From the NCBI RefSeq assembly GCF_004804315.1, contig NZ_SRXX01000019.1, forward strand, positions 1 through 58,674: a stretch of DNA of 58,674 nt, given 5' to 3'. Below, in pieces: positions 7,806-15,475 of the stretch. Source of the stretch: Flagellimonas onchidii (lineage in GTDB: Bacteria; Bacteroidota; Bacteroidia; Flavobacteriales; Flavobacteriaceae). Position 1 is the stretch's first letter. Every line of letters starts with the position of its first letter. Under the pieces are notes generated by a model. The model did not search any database and was not told where the DNA came from. It saw nothing but the letters and a program-made list of their open reading frames with translations. The position numbers and the translations under genes are program-made.

Positions 7806-9413
7806 TTACAATTTAGAAGCTAATTCAAAGGCACGTTTTGCATTCAAGATTCCACCCGACTTGCTTAGTTCTTCAAAGGGAACCTTTTTCTCGCTGTCTT
7901 CATCAAGATAAACTTCTCCATTATATTTTGAAGTTGAGTTAACAATTACCTCCTTCAACTCTCGAGAGGAAAGTTTGGGAAATCTATACTTAATTGATGC
8001 AGCTACTCCAGTTACCAATGCTGTGGAAATGGAACTTCCAGAGGTTTCATGATATTGATTTAAAGGACTAGTGGTAGTGAAATTAGTTCCTGGCGCAAAT
8101 AGGTCCACAGTATTTTTGCCATAGCAGGCCCAAATAGGTTTTAAGTTTGCTGTCAATTTGGCTCCTACTCCACCAACCATGATTACGTTTGATAATTCGA
8201 ATTCCCCGAAACTACCTCTCGGATGCGTCATGACCTCATCCAGATTGTCGCCTGTGTTGCCAGCTGAGGTAACAAATAGAACATTTCGGTTTTTGGCATA
8301 CTCTAAAGCCAAATAAACTGATTCGGGCTTAACTAAATAATTTAATGTTGAACTATAATTGATTATTTGTGCGTCATTGTCAACTGCGTATCTGATTGCT
8401 TTTGAAAGGTCTTCATCATGTTCTGCTCCATTTTCTGGGAAAATGGATAAAACCATAATTTCTAAATTATCGCTATTAGGGGATTCGTTGTATATGGAAC
8501 TAAAGGTTTTAATCAAAACGCCAGCCATTTCCGTACCATGTACTTCATTTTCAATGTTGATATTCACATTTGGTGAACCAGCGTTGGTTGAGTTTGTAGA
8601 TTGTTTTAACAAATTTCTTTTTTCGTTTTCATCAAAATCTTTGTTAGAGGCATACTTAGAATTTTGCTCAAAATACACCTTTGAGTCTTCATATTCTTTG
8701 GCTCGATTATTCTGTAAATCATCTAATGCAAAATAGATTAATCTTCCTCTTATTTCATCATTGCCAATAGTATAGACCTTATTAAACAGACTGTCCAAAA
8801 GACCTTCAGAATATGGTCTTTCAATTCCATAAGTCATTAGTAGACTATCAGAAGAAACTAAAGAATTTTCATACCAGCTAATATATTCCTTATATTCTGC
8901 CAATTGAGACAATTCACTATTCTTGCTTTCAAGTGCACTATTATATGTTTTCATAAACGCTTCCTCTTCAAAGCTTAATTCATTTCCTTCTTTATTTAAC
9001 TCTTGGAATTTGCTTTTAAACTCTCTTATATATCGAATGGAAGTATTGTTTGCAAATCGAACAAGCTTCGTGCTGCCCGATGCCAAATAATTCCAGCCAT
9101 GTTTGTCATCTATATATCCATTACCATCATCATCCAAATGGTTATCTGCAATTTCATGTTTGTTATACCAAAGGTTATTTTTCAAATATTTATGGTTAAT
9201 ATCAACATCTGAATCAATAAGCGCAATTACAATTTTGTCCATGTTATTGCTTTTCGGAAATTCTGGTGATACATTCTTGGCATTTATTCCTGGAACAGAG
9301 TCTTGAGCAAATTGATTGAAATGCCAATAATTGGCATCATTCATTTCCGTGGGCGTAGTTTTTTGCGCTTGACAAGTTTGAAGGAGTAATACAAAAAGAA
9401 GGAAATATTTCAT
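7806..9413 (-). CDS. Secreted S8 family serine peptidase (subtilase)
   Basis: This 535-residue protein has an N-terminal signal or lipoprotein-type sequence (MKYFLLFVLLLQTCQAQ). Subtilase motifs come in order: Asp in VIALIDSDVD (near 67), His in VHGTEMAG (near 290), the oxyanion stretch FVTSAGNTG and Ser in SGSSISTALVTG (near 459). An insert of about 200 residues separates Asp and His, unusual among simple subtilases. It sits directly between the precursor gene and the C39 exporter. It could remove remaining leader residues outside the cytoplasm, or serve immunity by degrading the peptide; the sequence alone does not decide. The family assignment is firm and the role is inference. Confidence 0.88.
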   Translation of the reverse strand: MKYFLLFVLLLQTCQAQKTTPTEMNDANYWHFNQFAQDSVPGINAKNVSPEFPKSNNMDKIVIALIDSDVDINHKYLKNNLWYNKHEIADNHLDDDGNGYIDDKHGWNYLASGSTKLVRFANNTSIRYIREFKSKFQELNKEGNELSFEEEAFMKTYNSALESKNSELSQLAEYKEYISWYENSLVSSDSLLMTYGIERPYSEGLLDSLFNKVYTIGNDEIRGRLIYFALDDLQNNRAKEYEDSKVYFEQNSKYASNKDFDENEKRNLLKQSTNSTNAGSPNVNINIENEVHGTEMAGVLIKTFSSIYNESPNSDNLEIMVLSIFPENGAEHDEDLSKAIRYAVDNDAQIINYSSTLNYLVKPESVYLALEYAKNRNVLFVTSAGNTGDNLDEVMTHPRGSFGEFELSNVIMVGGVGAKLTANLKPIWACYGKNTVDLFAPGTNFTTTSPLNQYHETSGSSISTALVTGVAASIKYRFPKLSSRELKEVIVNSTSKYNGEVYLDEDSEKKVPFEELSKSGGILNAKRAFELASKL

Positions 9414-9424
9414 AATTAGAAGAG

Positions 9425-9450
9425 AAAGCCTTGGAATTCACCAAGGCTTC
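9425..9450 (-). terminator. Intercistronic stem-loop between precursor and protease genes
   Basis: On the minus strand AAGCCTTGG and CCAAGGCTT pair perfectly across a 6-base loop (TGAATT), extendable by one G-U pair, and are followed by TTCTCTTCT. The hairpin begins 22 bases after the precursor stop and ends 11 bases before the protease start. Bacteriocin operons often place such a partial terminator or 3'-end stabiliser here so that precursor mRNA exceeds mRNA for the processing genes. That role is inferred. Confidence 0.6.
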
Positions 9451-9472
9451 AATTGATTAAAAAAATAATTGT

Positions 9473-9619
9473 TCATCGCTTTGGAGGGAAACAGCCTCTA
9501 CTTTTTTTAGGCGGCTTAACAGTATCCCCGCCACCATCACCTCCTTGTACTTTTTCAGTTTCTTCCAATTTTGCTGCAGTGAAATTATCCAAGGATAGCC
9601 TTCTTTTTTCTTTTCTCAT
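9473..9619 (-). CDS. Class I lanthipeptide-like precursor peptide with double-glycine leader (48 aa)
   Basis: An ATG at 9619 opens 48 codons ending in TGA at 9473. The leader begins MRKEKRRLSLDNFTAAKLEE and ends TEKVQGG. Its LSLDNF block resembles the FNLD-type recognition box that LanB enzymes read, and VQGG is a canonical C39 cleavage site after residue 27. The predicted 21-residue core starts DGGGDTV and ends KKSRGCFPPKR. It holds one Thr, one Ser and one Cys; Ser-Arg-Gly-Cys could close a four-residue lanthionine ring. Split LanB genes, a C39 exporter and a subtilase in the same locus support the call. It is the first gene of the minus-strand operon. Whether a ring forms without a local LanC is unknown. 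Confidence 0.82.
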   Translation of the reverse strand: MRKEKRRLSLDNFTAAKLEETEKVQGGDGGGDTVKPPKKSRGCFPPKR

Positions 9620-9686
9620 AATCAGAGTATTTAAGTTATATTAATCTATACAAGTAAATTATGTTCTAAACTATTAAAATTTATGC

Positions 9687-9724
9687 AAGGTGTGTATAAT
9701 TAGTAATCCAGATTCTAGGAATTT
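9687..9724 (-). promoter_or_regulatory. Promoter-proximal motifs upstream of the precursor gene
   Basis: Two motifs lie here. AATTATACACACCTT (minus strand, 9701-9687) recurs exactly at 11451-11465 on the plus strand, so the regulator gene is bracketed by an inverted pair. AGATTCTAGGAATTT at 9710-9724 is the AAATTC-N3-GAATTT palindrome with one mismatch; it overlaps the stop codon of the regulator gene. The palindrome is 90 bases before the precursor ATG, and 91 bases separate the equivalent copy from the regulator ATG. These are candidate binding sites for a cluster regulator. A clear Bacteroidetes TTTG/TANNTTTG promoter was not identified. Confidence 0.5.
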
Positions 9725-11424
9725 GTGGCACTTGAAATGCGTTTGATAAAATAGGATGGCTTCAGTTTAGTCCTTTTTTCAAATGCTGTTGAAAATGAGT
9801 TTGGGTTATTGAAGCCCATCTCTTCAGCAATGGCCTTAACGGTATAATTTCTAAATTGCTTATCTGTTTTTAATTTTTTGATAGTATAATCTATTCTAAG
9901 ATTATTAATGTAAGTTATAATGCTTTGGCCTTTGTGTTGATTTATAACTTTAGAAAGATATTTAGAATTGGTACTTATTCTTTCAGCAAGAACATGGGTA
10001 TTCATATTAGAGTTTAAATAGCCTTCCTCTTTCTCAAATTTGGACAAGTTCATTAAAATTTGTTTTACTATTTTATCTGGTACGCCTATATCTCCATCAC
10101 TCTCATCTTTCGTTTCTTCGGCAGAGGCATGCATTGACCCGGAATTCATTATTTCATCGAATCTTGACTTATAGGCTCGTTGTTTTAGATAATAAACAAT
10201 AGTACTGGATAGAAATAGAATCCCTAGAGCAACAGATAGATATATGGTTTTTCTAGATTTTTTGTTTTGCTCATCTAATGTCATTATTAGATCTTCTCTT
10301 TCCCTGAGCAGATTCATTCTGTCAAACTTAACGTCCATCAAATCTCTAATGTCCTTGTATTGGGTCATATAAATACTGTCAAGCTTAACTAGTGTTTCAA
10401 TGGCTTCTAACTGGCTTATTTTATCGTTCTTAGACTTATGATAGTTGACCAAATACTCAAATCCTGGTCTTTGTTCTATATTGAACACATTATCGGATTT
10501 GAAAAGAGAATCCATTTTGGCAAAATATTTTAATGCTTTATCTCCCATCCCAAGACTCAAATAAGACTTTCCAAGGGCGTATTGAGAAAGACCAATATTC
10601 CCAAAATCATTTTGACTTTTTAAAAAACTAATTGAAGGTAATATGCTATCTATAGCTGCCCGAGAATTACCTTCAAATGATTTGTTTAACCCTTCATTGA
10701 AAATGAAGTAATTTTTGAAAGTGGAATCGCCTAGTTTAAGGGATTCCTTGAATCCAAGTTTATTGAAATAACTGGCTGAATCGTTAAGGTTGAGTTTTCT
10801 ATAAATATCAGCCAGTGCAAAAATTGAGGACAGATAATCAGTTTCTTCTTCTACATGTTTTTCGTTTTGAGCAAAATATAGATATACCTGTTTGAAAATC
10901 TTTAAAGCCTCTTTTTCCTGATTTATTCTCTCAGACTTTATCAGACCAATGGTCAAGTTAAACCTATTGATGTAATTTGTTTTTTGATTTTGAGTAGCGA
11001 TTTCAAGACCTTCAAGTAAAACATCTAGAGATTTGTCATATTCAAGGTTTTCATATAAGAAATCAGCTTTGGACTCATAAGCCAATTCTGGAAACTGAAC
11101 ATATGGCCTTTGTTCAAGCCTACTGCTTACTTGATATATAATTGTATCTAAATGTTCGATTTTTTCTTCTCCAGAACTTGAATTAGCCAAATAGTAGTAT
11201 CCGTAACAGATATATTCATCCACATTCAACTCAACCGCCTTTGATTTAAATTGAAAGGCATACTTTTTAGCAAGTACTGAATCTTCAACATTCTCAATAT
11301 ACTTTTCATAAATCTCGGTAAGCATGTTTAGTTGACTTAGGCTATCTACTTTGGACTGACCCGTAGCAGAAGACGATATAATAAAAATGATTATTAATGT
11401 CGAAGCCTTATTTATGAGTTTCAT
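9715..11424 (-). CDS. TPR-containing AraC-family transcriptional regulator with membrane helix
   Basis: This 569-residue protein has an N-terminal signal sequence (MKLINKASTLIIIFIISSSA), then about 350 residues of helical TPR-like repeats predicted in the periplasm. A membrane helix near residues 395-412 (TIYLSVALGILFLSSTIVYY) is followed by a short linker and a C-terminal AraC double HTH (ISTNSKYLSKVINQHKG, then IAEEMGFNNPNSFSTAFEK). This layout is a Bacteroidota one-component sensor that links an envelope signal directly to DNA binding. It lies upstream of the precursor gene on the same strand, 95 bases away, with matching palindromes before both genes. It is the likely activator of the RiPP operon and of itself. 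Confidence 0.85.
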   Translation of the reverse strand: MKLINKASTLIIIFIISSSATGQSKVDSLSQLNMLTEIYEKYIENVEDSVLAKKYAFQFKSKAVELNVDEYICYGYYYLANSSSGEEKIEHLDTIIYQVSSRLEQRPYVQFPELAYESKADFLYENLEYDKSLDVLLEGLEIATQNQKTNYINRFNLTIGLIKSERINQEKEALKIFKQVYLYFAQNEKHVEEETDYLSSIFALADIYRKLNLNDSASYFNKLGFKESLKLGDSTFKNYFIFNEGLNKSFEGNSRAAIDSILPSISFLKSQNDFGNIGLSQYALGKSYLSLGMGDKALKYFAKMDSLFKSDNVFNIEQRPGFEYLVNYHKSKNDKISQLEAIETLVKLDSIYMTQYKDIRDLMDVKFDRMNLLREREDLIMTLDEQNKKSRKTIYLSVALGILFLSSTIVYYLKQRAYKSRFDEIMNSGSMHASAEETKDESDGDIGVPDKIVKQILMNLSKFEKEEGYLNSNMNTHVLAERISTNSKYLSKVINQHKGQSIITYINNLRIDYTIKKLKTDKQFRNYTVKAIAEEMGFNNPNSFSTAFEKRTKLKPSYFIKRISSATNS

Positions 11425-11666
11425 TCTCTTCCAAAAATTCTAAAATAAAGAATTATACACACCTTTTGTAAAAAAAGGATTATTTGTTCCACGCCTTTAT
11501 TTCTTAGTCAGGTTCAAATTCAAAGAATTTAAATCGTAATTCCCTGAATGTTAGATGATAGCGTTTTTGTTCTTAAAGATTAAGGAATATATTGATTTAA
11601 GGAAACAAAACTAGTTCAACGTATTCAAAGAATCGTTCAACTAATTCATGTTTGAATTTAAAAACT
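11425..11666. promoter_or_regulatory. Divergent control region between regulator and RteC genes
   Basis: This non-coding interval carries AATTATACACACCTT at 11451-11465 (exact reverse partner of 9687-9701) and AAATTCAAAGAATTT at 11516-11530. The latter is part of a 21-base stretch matching 19 of 21 bases with the one before the dehydratase gene (988-1008). Closer to the RteC start are two GTTCAAC direct repeats flanking ATTCAAAGAAT. The region is AT-rich like the RiPP locus, and base composition shifts toward GC-rich after about 12.6 kb. Confidence 0.5.
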
Positions 11667-12503
11667 ATGGTTTACAGAAATATACTACATCAATTTATGG
11701 AGTCTCTAGAGGATATAAAGAATTCGGGCGCCATTAAAAGTCAGAGTGCTAAAGAAGGTTTGAGTCTGTGTAAATTAACACTTACAAAATTAAAATCAGA
11801 AGTAGAGAAACGCGGATTTAAGTCTAAACTAGAAGAAATCTTATTTTTTAAGGAAGTTAAAAAAGTTCCCTTAATGTACCATTTTTATTTCTCTGCTGTA
11901 TTAGTGGCTGAAATCAGCATGCCAAAATCCTCCGTTGAGAACAAATTGGATTTCTTAAATAAGAAATTATCCAGAATTGATAAACGATTGGCAAAATTCT
12001 TTCACCTATTACAGTATAGATGTCAAAACGAATCTTCCTTTGATACACAATATTTTACACGTAGGTATCAGGATTATAGGGTATTTAAGGAGGAACAACT
12101 AAAAGAGGATTACAAGGATCCTATTTTTAATACAGCTTGTGATAGTGCCTGGGCTGAAATGCATTTTCTCGAGTTGTTTTTGGACTACTTAAGACAAAGA
12201 ATCTTAGAAATTAAGAGAATTAATGTCATTGGAGAATCAAGGCCATTTGACTCTTTAAAATGGACAAGAAGCAAGGTAGCTTTAGTTGAAATGATTTATG
12301 GAATATATTGTTCAGGGGCTTTAAACAATGGTAATATTGAAATCAAAAAAATTGTTGCCCAATTTGAAAAATACTTCAATATTGATTTAGGAGATTACTA
12401 TGGTTCTTTCATTCAGTTAAAATCAAGAAAATTTAATAGAACAAAGTTTCTTGATGAAATCAGAGCGAATTTAATCCGGAAAATGGAAGAACATGAAGCC
12501 TAA
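11667..12503 (+). CDS. rteC: RteC-domain protein
   Basis: This protein has 278 residues from the ATG at 11667; an in-frame TTG at 11652 would add five. The alpha-helical sequence, with segments such as YHFYFSAVLVAEISMPKSS and DSAWAEMHFLELFLDYLR, fits the RteC family. In Bacteroides conjugative transposons RteC induces excision genes in response to RteA/RteB. No RteA/RteB pair is next to it here, so the signal is not evident. It begins the conjugative-element block and precedes an excisionase-like HTH gene, as in many Bacteroidota elements. Codon usage is AT-rich like the RiPP side, unlike the tra genes. Confidence 0.8.
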   Translation: MVYRNILHQFMESLEDIKNSGAIKSQSAKEGLSLCKLTLTKLKSEVEKRGFKSKLEEILFFKEVKKVPLMYHFYFSAVLVAEISMPKSSVENKLDFLNKKLSRIDKRLAKFFHLLQYRCQNESSFDTQYFTRRYQDYRVFKEEQLKEDYKDPIFNTACDSAWAEMHFLELFLDYLRQRILEIKRINVIGESRPFDSLKWTRSKVALVEMIYGIYCSGALNNGNIEIKKIVAQFEKYFNIDLGDYYGSFIQLKSRKFNRTKFLDEIRANLIRKMEEHEA

Positions 12504-12631
12504 TAAATCTTAAATAGATAGCAATGTTTCCTGTAATAAAATACTAGGTTCTTACCAACCTTGTAAAATTAAATGGGATGGATTTTAATATTTGCTATAA
12601 CGTACTAATTGTTTAACCAAATTGTTCCATT

Positions 12632-12919
12632 ATGCCAGCAAATATTTTAACACAGGAGGATCTAGAGGGTTTCAAGGAGTCCCTTTTGGATGAAATCAAG
12701 GAAATATTATTAAAAAATGACCGTATCACTTTGGACCGTTGGATTAAGTCCAATGCTGTCATGAACAAGTTGGGGATAAGCCCAGGAACCCTTCAAAATT
12801 TCAGAATCAATGAAACCATCCCTTTTTCAAAATTGGGAGGAATCATCTATTATGATGAAGAGGAAATCCATAAAATCCTTATGGACAACAAGAACCTTTT
12901 TCTTAAGGACAAATCATGA
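12632..12919 (+). CDS. Helix-turn-helix (excisionase/MerR-like) DNA-binding protein
   Basis: This 95-residue protein has a helical N-terminus followed by an HTH_17-like module: DRWIKSNAVMNKLGISPGTLQ (residues about 35-55), then a wing with the pattern IPFSKLGGIIYYDEEEIHKI. Such proteins accompany RteC in Bacteroidota mobile elements and resemble recombination directionality factors or transcriptional regulators. The stop overlaps the start of the next gene by 4 bases, so the two are coupled. Whether it controls excision cannot be told without an integrase gene in view. Confidence 0.75.
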   Translation: MPANILTQEDLEGFKESLLDEIKEILLKNDRITLDRWIKSNAVMNKLGISPGTLQNFRINETIPFSKLGGIIYYDEEEIHKILMDNKNLFLKDKS

Positions 12920-14043
12920 AAATAGCCTTCTTCAACATACAGAATATCTTCTGCCGCCATATAAGCCTATTGGAGCGGAACAATGCTGATAATAAGATTG
13001 GTTGGATAGAGGAATTTGAAACTCTTTTGATTCAACCTAATCGCACCCAGAAAGACTATGACAGGATGCGGATACTTTCTTATTTTCTAGGATTTGATAA
13101 CAAAGCAAAAACTTCCTATTTCACCATCAAAAACGCCATGGGAGAGTTACTACTCAAAAAGGGTTTGGACACAGAAACCCCAAAGGCATCATATCTGACA
13201 AATTGGGAAGGATGGGCAAAAGTTGACTCAATGCCTATCGATGAAGTGCCCATTCTGAACAAGGCCAAGGTCATCAAGGAAGTGGAGCCAGATATTCTCA
13301 TTCTTTTGGAGGTTGAGAACAGGGCTTCATTGGTTCAGTTCAATAGACATTTCCTTTCATCCAAAGAAAACTCTCCTTATACTGAAACCGTATTTTTGGA
13401 AACCAATGACCTTTTTGGTCGTGGTATTGGTGTATTGGCCAAAAAGGGTTTTGATCTTGAGTACATTAAGACCCATGTGAACGAATTAGATGACAAGGGC
13501 AACCCCATATTTGATATGGATCTACAAGAATATAGGTTCAGAACAAGTTCTGGTTTGCCCCTTGATATTCTTTGCTCACACTTTGCCAATAACAATTACA
13601 CGCCAGATTTTTTTGTAGATCGCCAAAAAAAACAATCTGAGTATATAGCCAAGCTCTTTGTCAAAAAGCAAATAGATACCTATAACCATTCAGTATTTAT
13701 GGGTACTCTGAACGCCCCCGCTTATAGTAATGCTATCTCAACTATGATCAAAAATATCGGTTTAAGTGACATTACAAAGCATCCCAATTTTGCGGTCGAT
13801 CTGGACAAGGGCAAAGATGCTGGTTATTATAGATTGGGAGCTTACCGAATGGGAGTAAACATCAAACAACGAGATTATCTGATGCTGTCCAACGGACTCT
13901 TTAAAACTATTAAAAATTGTGGGTTGGTCAGAAAGGGAATGTGGTATAAAACACAGCCGAAATGGAACATTTTTGGCAGTATTAATAATGAAAAACATGC
14001 AGCTAGTGAGCATCCCCTGTTATGGTGCCAATTAAATATATGA
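12916..14043 (+). CDS. Endonuclease/exonuclease/phosphatase (EEP) family protein
   Basis: This 375-residue protein has EEP-fold landmarks in order: KIAFFNIQNI at the N-terminus (metal-ligand Asn), DILILLEVENR (metal-binding Glu), LDILCSHFANN, FMGTLNAP (in place of the usual GDFN) and the terminal SEHPLLW (catalytic His). The third motif is degenerate: GTLNAP lacks the Asp of GDxN, so full nuclease activity is uncertain. It overlaps the HTH gene by 4 bases and lies 7 bases before ORF6N, forming a small accessory operon of the element. Its substrate is unknown; a role in element maintenance or phage defence is only a possibility. Confidence 0.75.
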   Translation: MKIAFFNIQNIFCRHISLLERNNADNKIGWIEEFETLLIQPNRTQKDYDRMRILSYFLGFDNKAKTSYFTIKNAMGELLLKKGLDTETPKASYLTNWEGWAKVDSMPIDEVPILNKAKVIKEVEPDILILLEVENRASLVQFNRHFLSSKENSPYTETVFLETNDLFGRGIGVLAKKGFDLEYIKTHVNELDDKGNPIFDMDLQEYRFRTSSGLPLDILCSHFANNNYTPDFFVDRQKKQSEYIAKLFVKKQIDTYNHSVFMGTLNAPAYSNAISTMIKNIGLSDITKHPNFAVDLDKGKDAGYYRLGAYRMGVNIKQRDYLMLSNGLFKTIKNCGLVRKGMWYKTQPKWNIFGSINNEKHAASEHPLLWCQLNI

Positions 14044-14050
14044 TTGGGCC

Positions 14051-14566
14051 ATGGAACTATTGAAAATTCAACAGATAATATTTGAAATCCGAGGCCAACA
14101 GGTACTCTTGGATTTTGACCTTGCTAAACTTTATGGTACCGAAACCAAACGGCTGAAGGAAGCTGTTCGTCGAAACATAGATCGTTTTCCAAAAGATTTT
14201 ATGTTTGAACTCACCAAAGAGGAGCATGCGGTTCTAAGGACGCAATTTGCGACCTTAAAATTTTCTGGGCGTGGTAGGCACAGCAAGTATCTGCCCTTTG
14301 CCTTCAACGAACAGGGTGTGGCAATGTTATCCAGTGTCCTGAACACTCCCAAGTCCATTGAAGTCAACATTCAGATAATTCGAGCTTTTGTATTCCTAAG
14401 AAAATATGCTCTGTCCCATAAGGAACTCACTATCCAACTTAAGGAACTGGAAAAAAAATACGATAGACAGTTTAAGGATGTCTTTGATGCTCTCAATTAT
14501 TTATTGAATAAGGATATTATGGAGAAAGAACAGCACGATAGAAAGCGAATTGATTTCAAATCCTGA
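14051..14566 (+). CDS. ORF6N domain-containing protein
   Basis: This 171-residue protein carries the ORF6N pattern: IFEIRGQQVLLDFDLAKLYG, then KRLKEAVRRNIDRFPKDFMF and LPFAFNEQGVAMLSSVL. A C-terminal coiled coil follows (LKELEKKYDRQFKDVFDAL). ORF6N proteins are DNA-binding domains common in phages and mobile elements of Bacteroidota. It is the third gene of a run with the HTH and EEP genes (7-base spacing). Length is normal. The exact target is unknown. Confidence 0.85.
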   Translation: MELLKIQQIIFEIRGQQVLLDFDLAKLYGTETKRLKEAVRRNIDRFPKDFMFELTKEEHAVLRTQFATLKFSGRGRHSKYLPFAFNEQGVAMLSSVLNTPKSIEVNIQIIRAFVFLRKYALSHKELTIQLKELEKKYDRQFKDVFDALNYLLNKDIMEKEQHDRKRIDFKS

Positions 14567-14657
14567 ACAGCCTCCTGAGAACATCCCATAGTTCCTTGCT
14601 TACCTCAACGACTATTTTTTTGAGCACCTTATATAAACTTACAAGTAACATTTTCAT
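14556..14657 (-). CDS. Small amphipathic peptide translationally coupled to the amidase (33 aa)
   Basis: The ATG (14657-14655) overlaps the amidase stop as ATGA, and the frame runs 33 codons to TGA at 14556. The sequence begins MKMLLVSLYKVLKKIVVEVS and ends ELWDVLRRLFRI. It has regularly spaced hydrophobic residues with Lys/Arg between, which would form an amphipathic helix. Its 3' end is antisense to the last 11 bases of ORF6N. Very short proteins are annotated beside N-acetylmuramoyl-L-alanine amidase genes in Bacteroides elements, so the position is suggestive, but this sequence is not one I can assign to a family. Expression is unproven. Confidence 0.42.
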   Translation of the reverse strand: MKMLLVSLYKVLKKIVVEVSKELWDVLRRLFRI

Positions 14658-15289
14658 TCCATTATAGTTTTGATTCCCATCAATATGGCCAACCCCAACG
14701 CATTGATTTTCTCTTCCCTTTCCAAGTGCATTGCCTCATCCTTATTGGACAGAAAACCAAGTTCTAACAACAGGGCTGGACATACCTCCCTGTTGTCCCG
14801 AAGTACTTGAAAGTTGGCCCGTTTCACCCCACGACTCCGATATCCCAATTGTTTTTGCAAGTAGCTATCCATAATCTTCCCCATGGTCTCATTCTGTTTA
14901 CGGATCGCGCCATTAAACACATACACTTCAAGTCCAGAAGCCCTTGGGTTATCGGCATGGTTGCAATGAAGGGAGACAAAGATTTTTGGGTTTAGAATCT
15001 TAGCCAGTTTTGTGCGATGCCCCAATGAGATCAATGTGTCCCCGTATCGGGTCAGGTATATGTCGTATTGCTGATTCAACAATACCTTGTTATAATGTAC
15101 AATTGCCTGCGCAATCTTTAAGGTCAAGTCTTTTTCCTTTAAGCCATTTATCCCAACTGCCCCACTATCAATTCCTCCATGTCCGGGATCAACAATAATG
15201 ATCTGTTTTCGGTCAGGGGGCTCCTGTCCAATCACATTGAGGAAGGCCGTGAACAGGCCAAATAAGAGAAGGATTTTTCTTGGTTCCAT
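14654..15289 (-). CDS. N-acetylmuramoyl-L-alanine amidase (Amidase_3)
   Basis: This 211-residue protein has a signal peptide (MEPRKILLLFGLFTAFLNVIG). The zinc amidase motifs follow: IIIVDPGHGGIDSGA (His), GLKEKDLTLK (Glu), VSLHCNHADN (His) and PALLLELGFLSN (catalytic Glu). It cleaves the amide between MurNAc and L-Ala in peptidoglycan. Placed divergently from the tra operon, it is probably the wall-opening hydrolase for the conjugation machine, a role filled by VirB1-like enzymes elsewhere. A stop/start overlap couples it to a 33-residue peptide downstream. Confidence 0.9.
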   Translation of the reverse strand: MEPRKILLLFGLFTAFLNVIGQEPPDRKQIIIVDPGHGGIDSGAVGINGLKEKDLTLKIAQAIVHYNKVLLNQQYDIYLTRYGDTLISLGHRTKLAKILNPKIFVSLHCNHADNPRASGLEVYVFNGAIRKQNETMGKIMDSYLQKQLGYRSRGVKRANFQVLRDNREVCPALLLELGFLSNKDEAMHLEREEKINALGLAILMGIKTIME

Positions 15290-15475
15290 GTCATATAATA
15301 TTTAAAATTTCATTGTGCAATCTTCAATGGTTTCGCAAAAACAGCTGTGATTCATCAAAATTTAACACCACAGTCCGTTAATTTTTAGGGCATTACCATC
15401 CTTTTACCATCATCACGATACTTTTCGAAAAAGTTTATTCATCAATGGGCTCAATCGGCCGTAAAACAAAAAATC

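Noticed and set aside
9453..9644. Plus-strand frame across the precursor gene
   Set aside because: It is antisense to the well-supported double-glycine precursor and has no recognisable domain.
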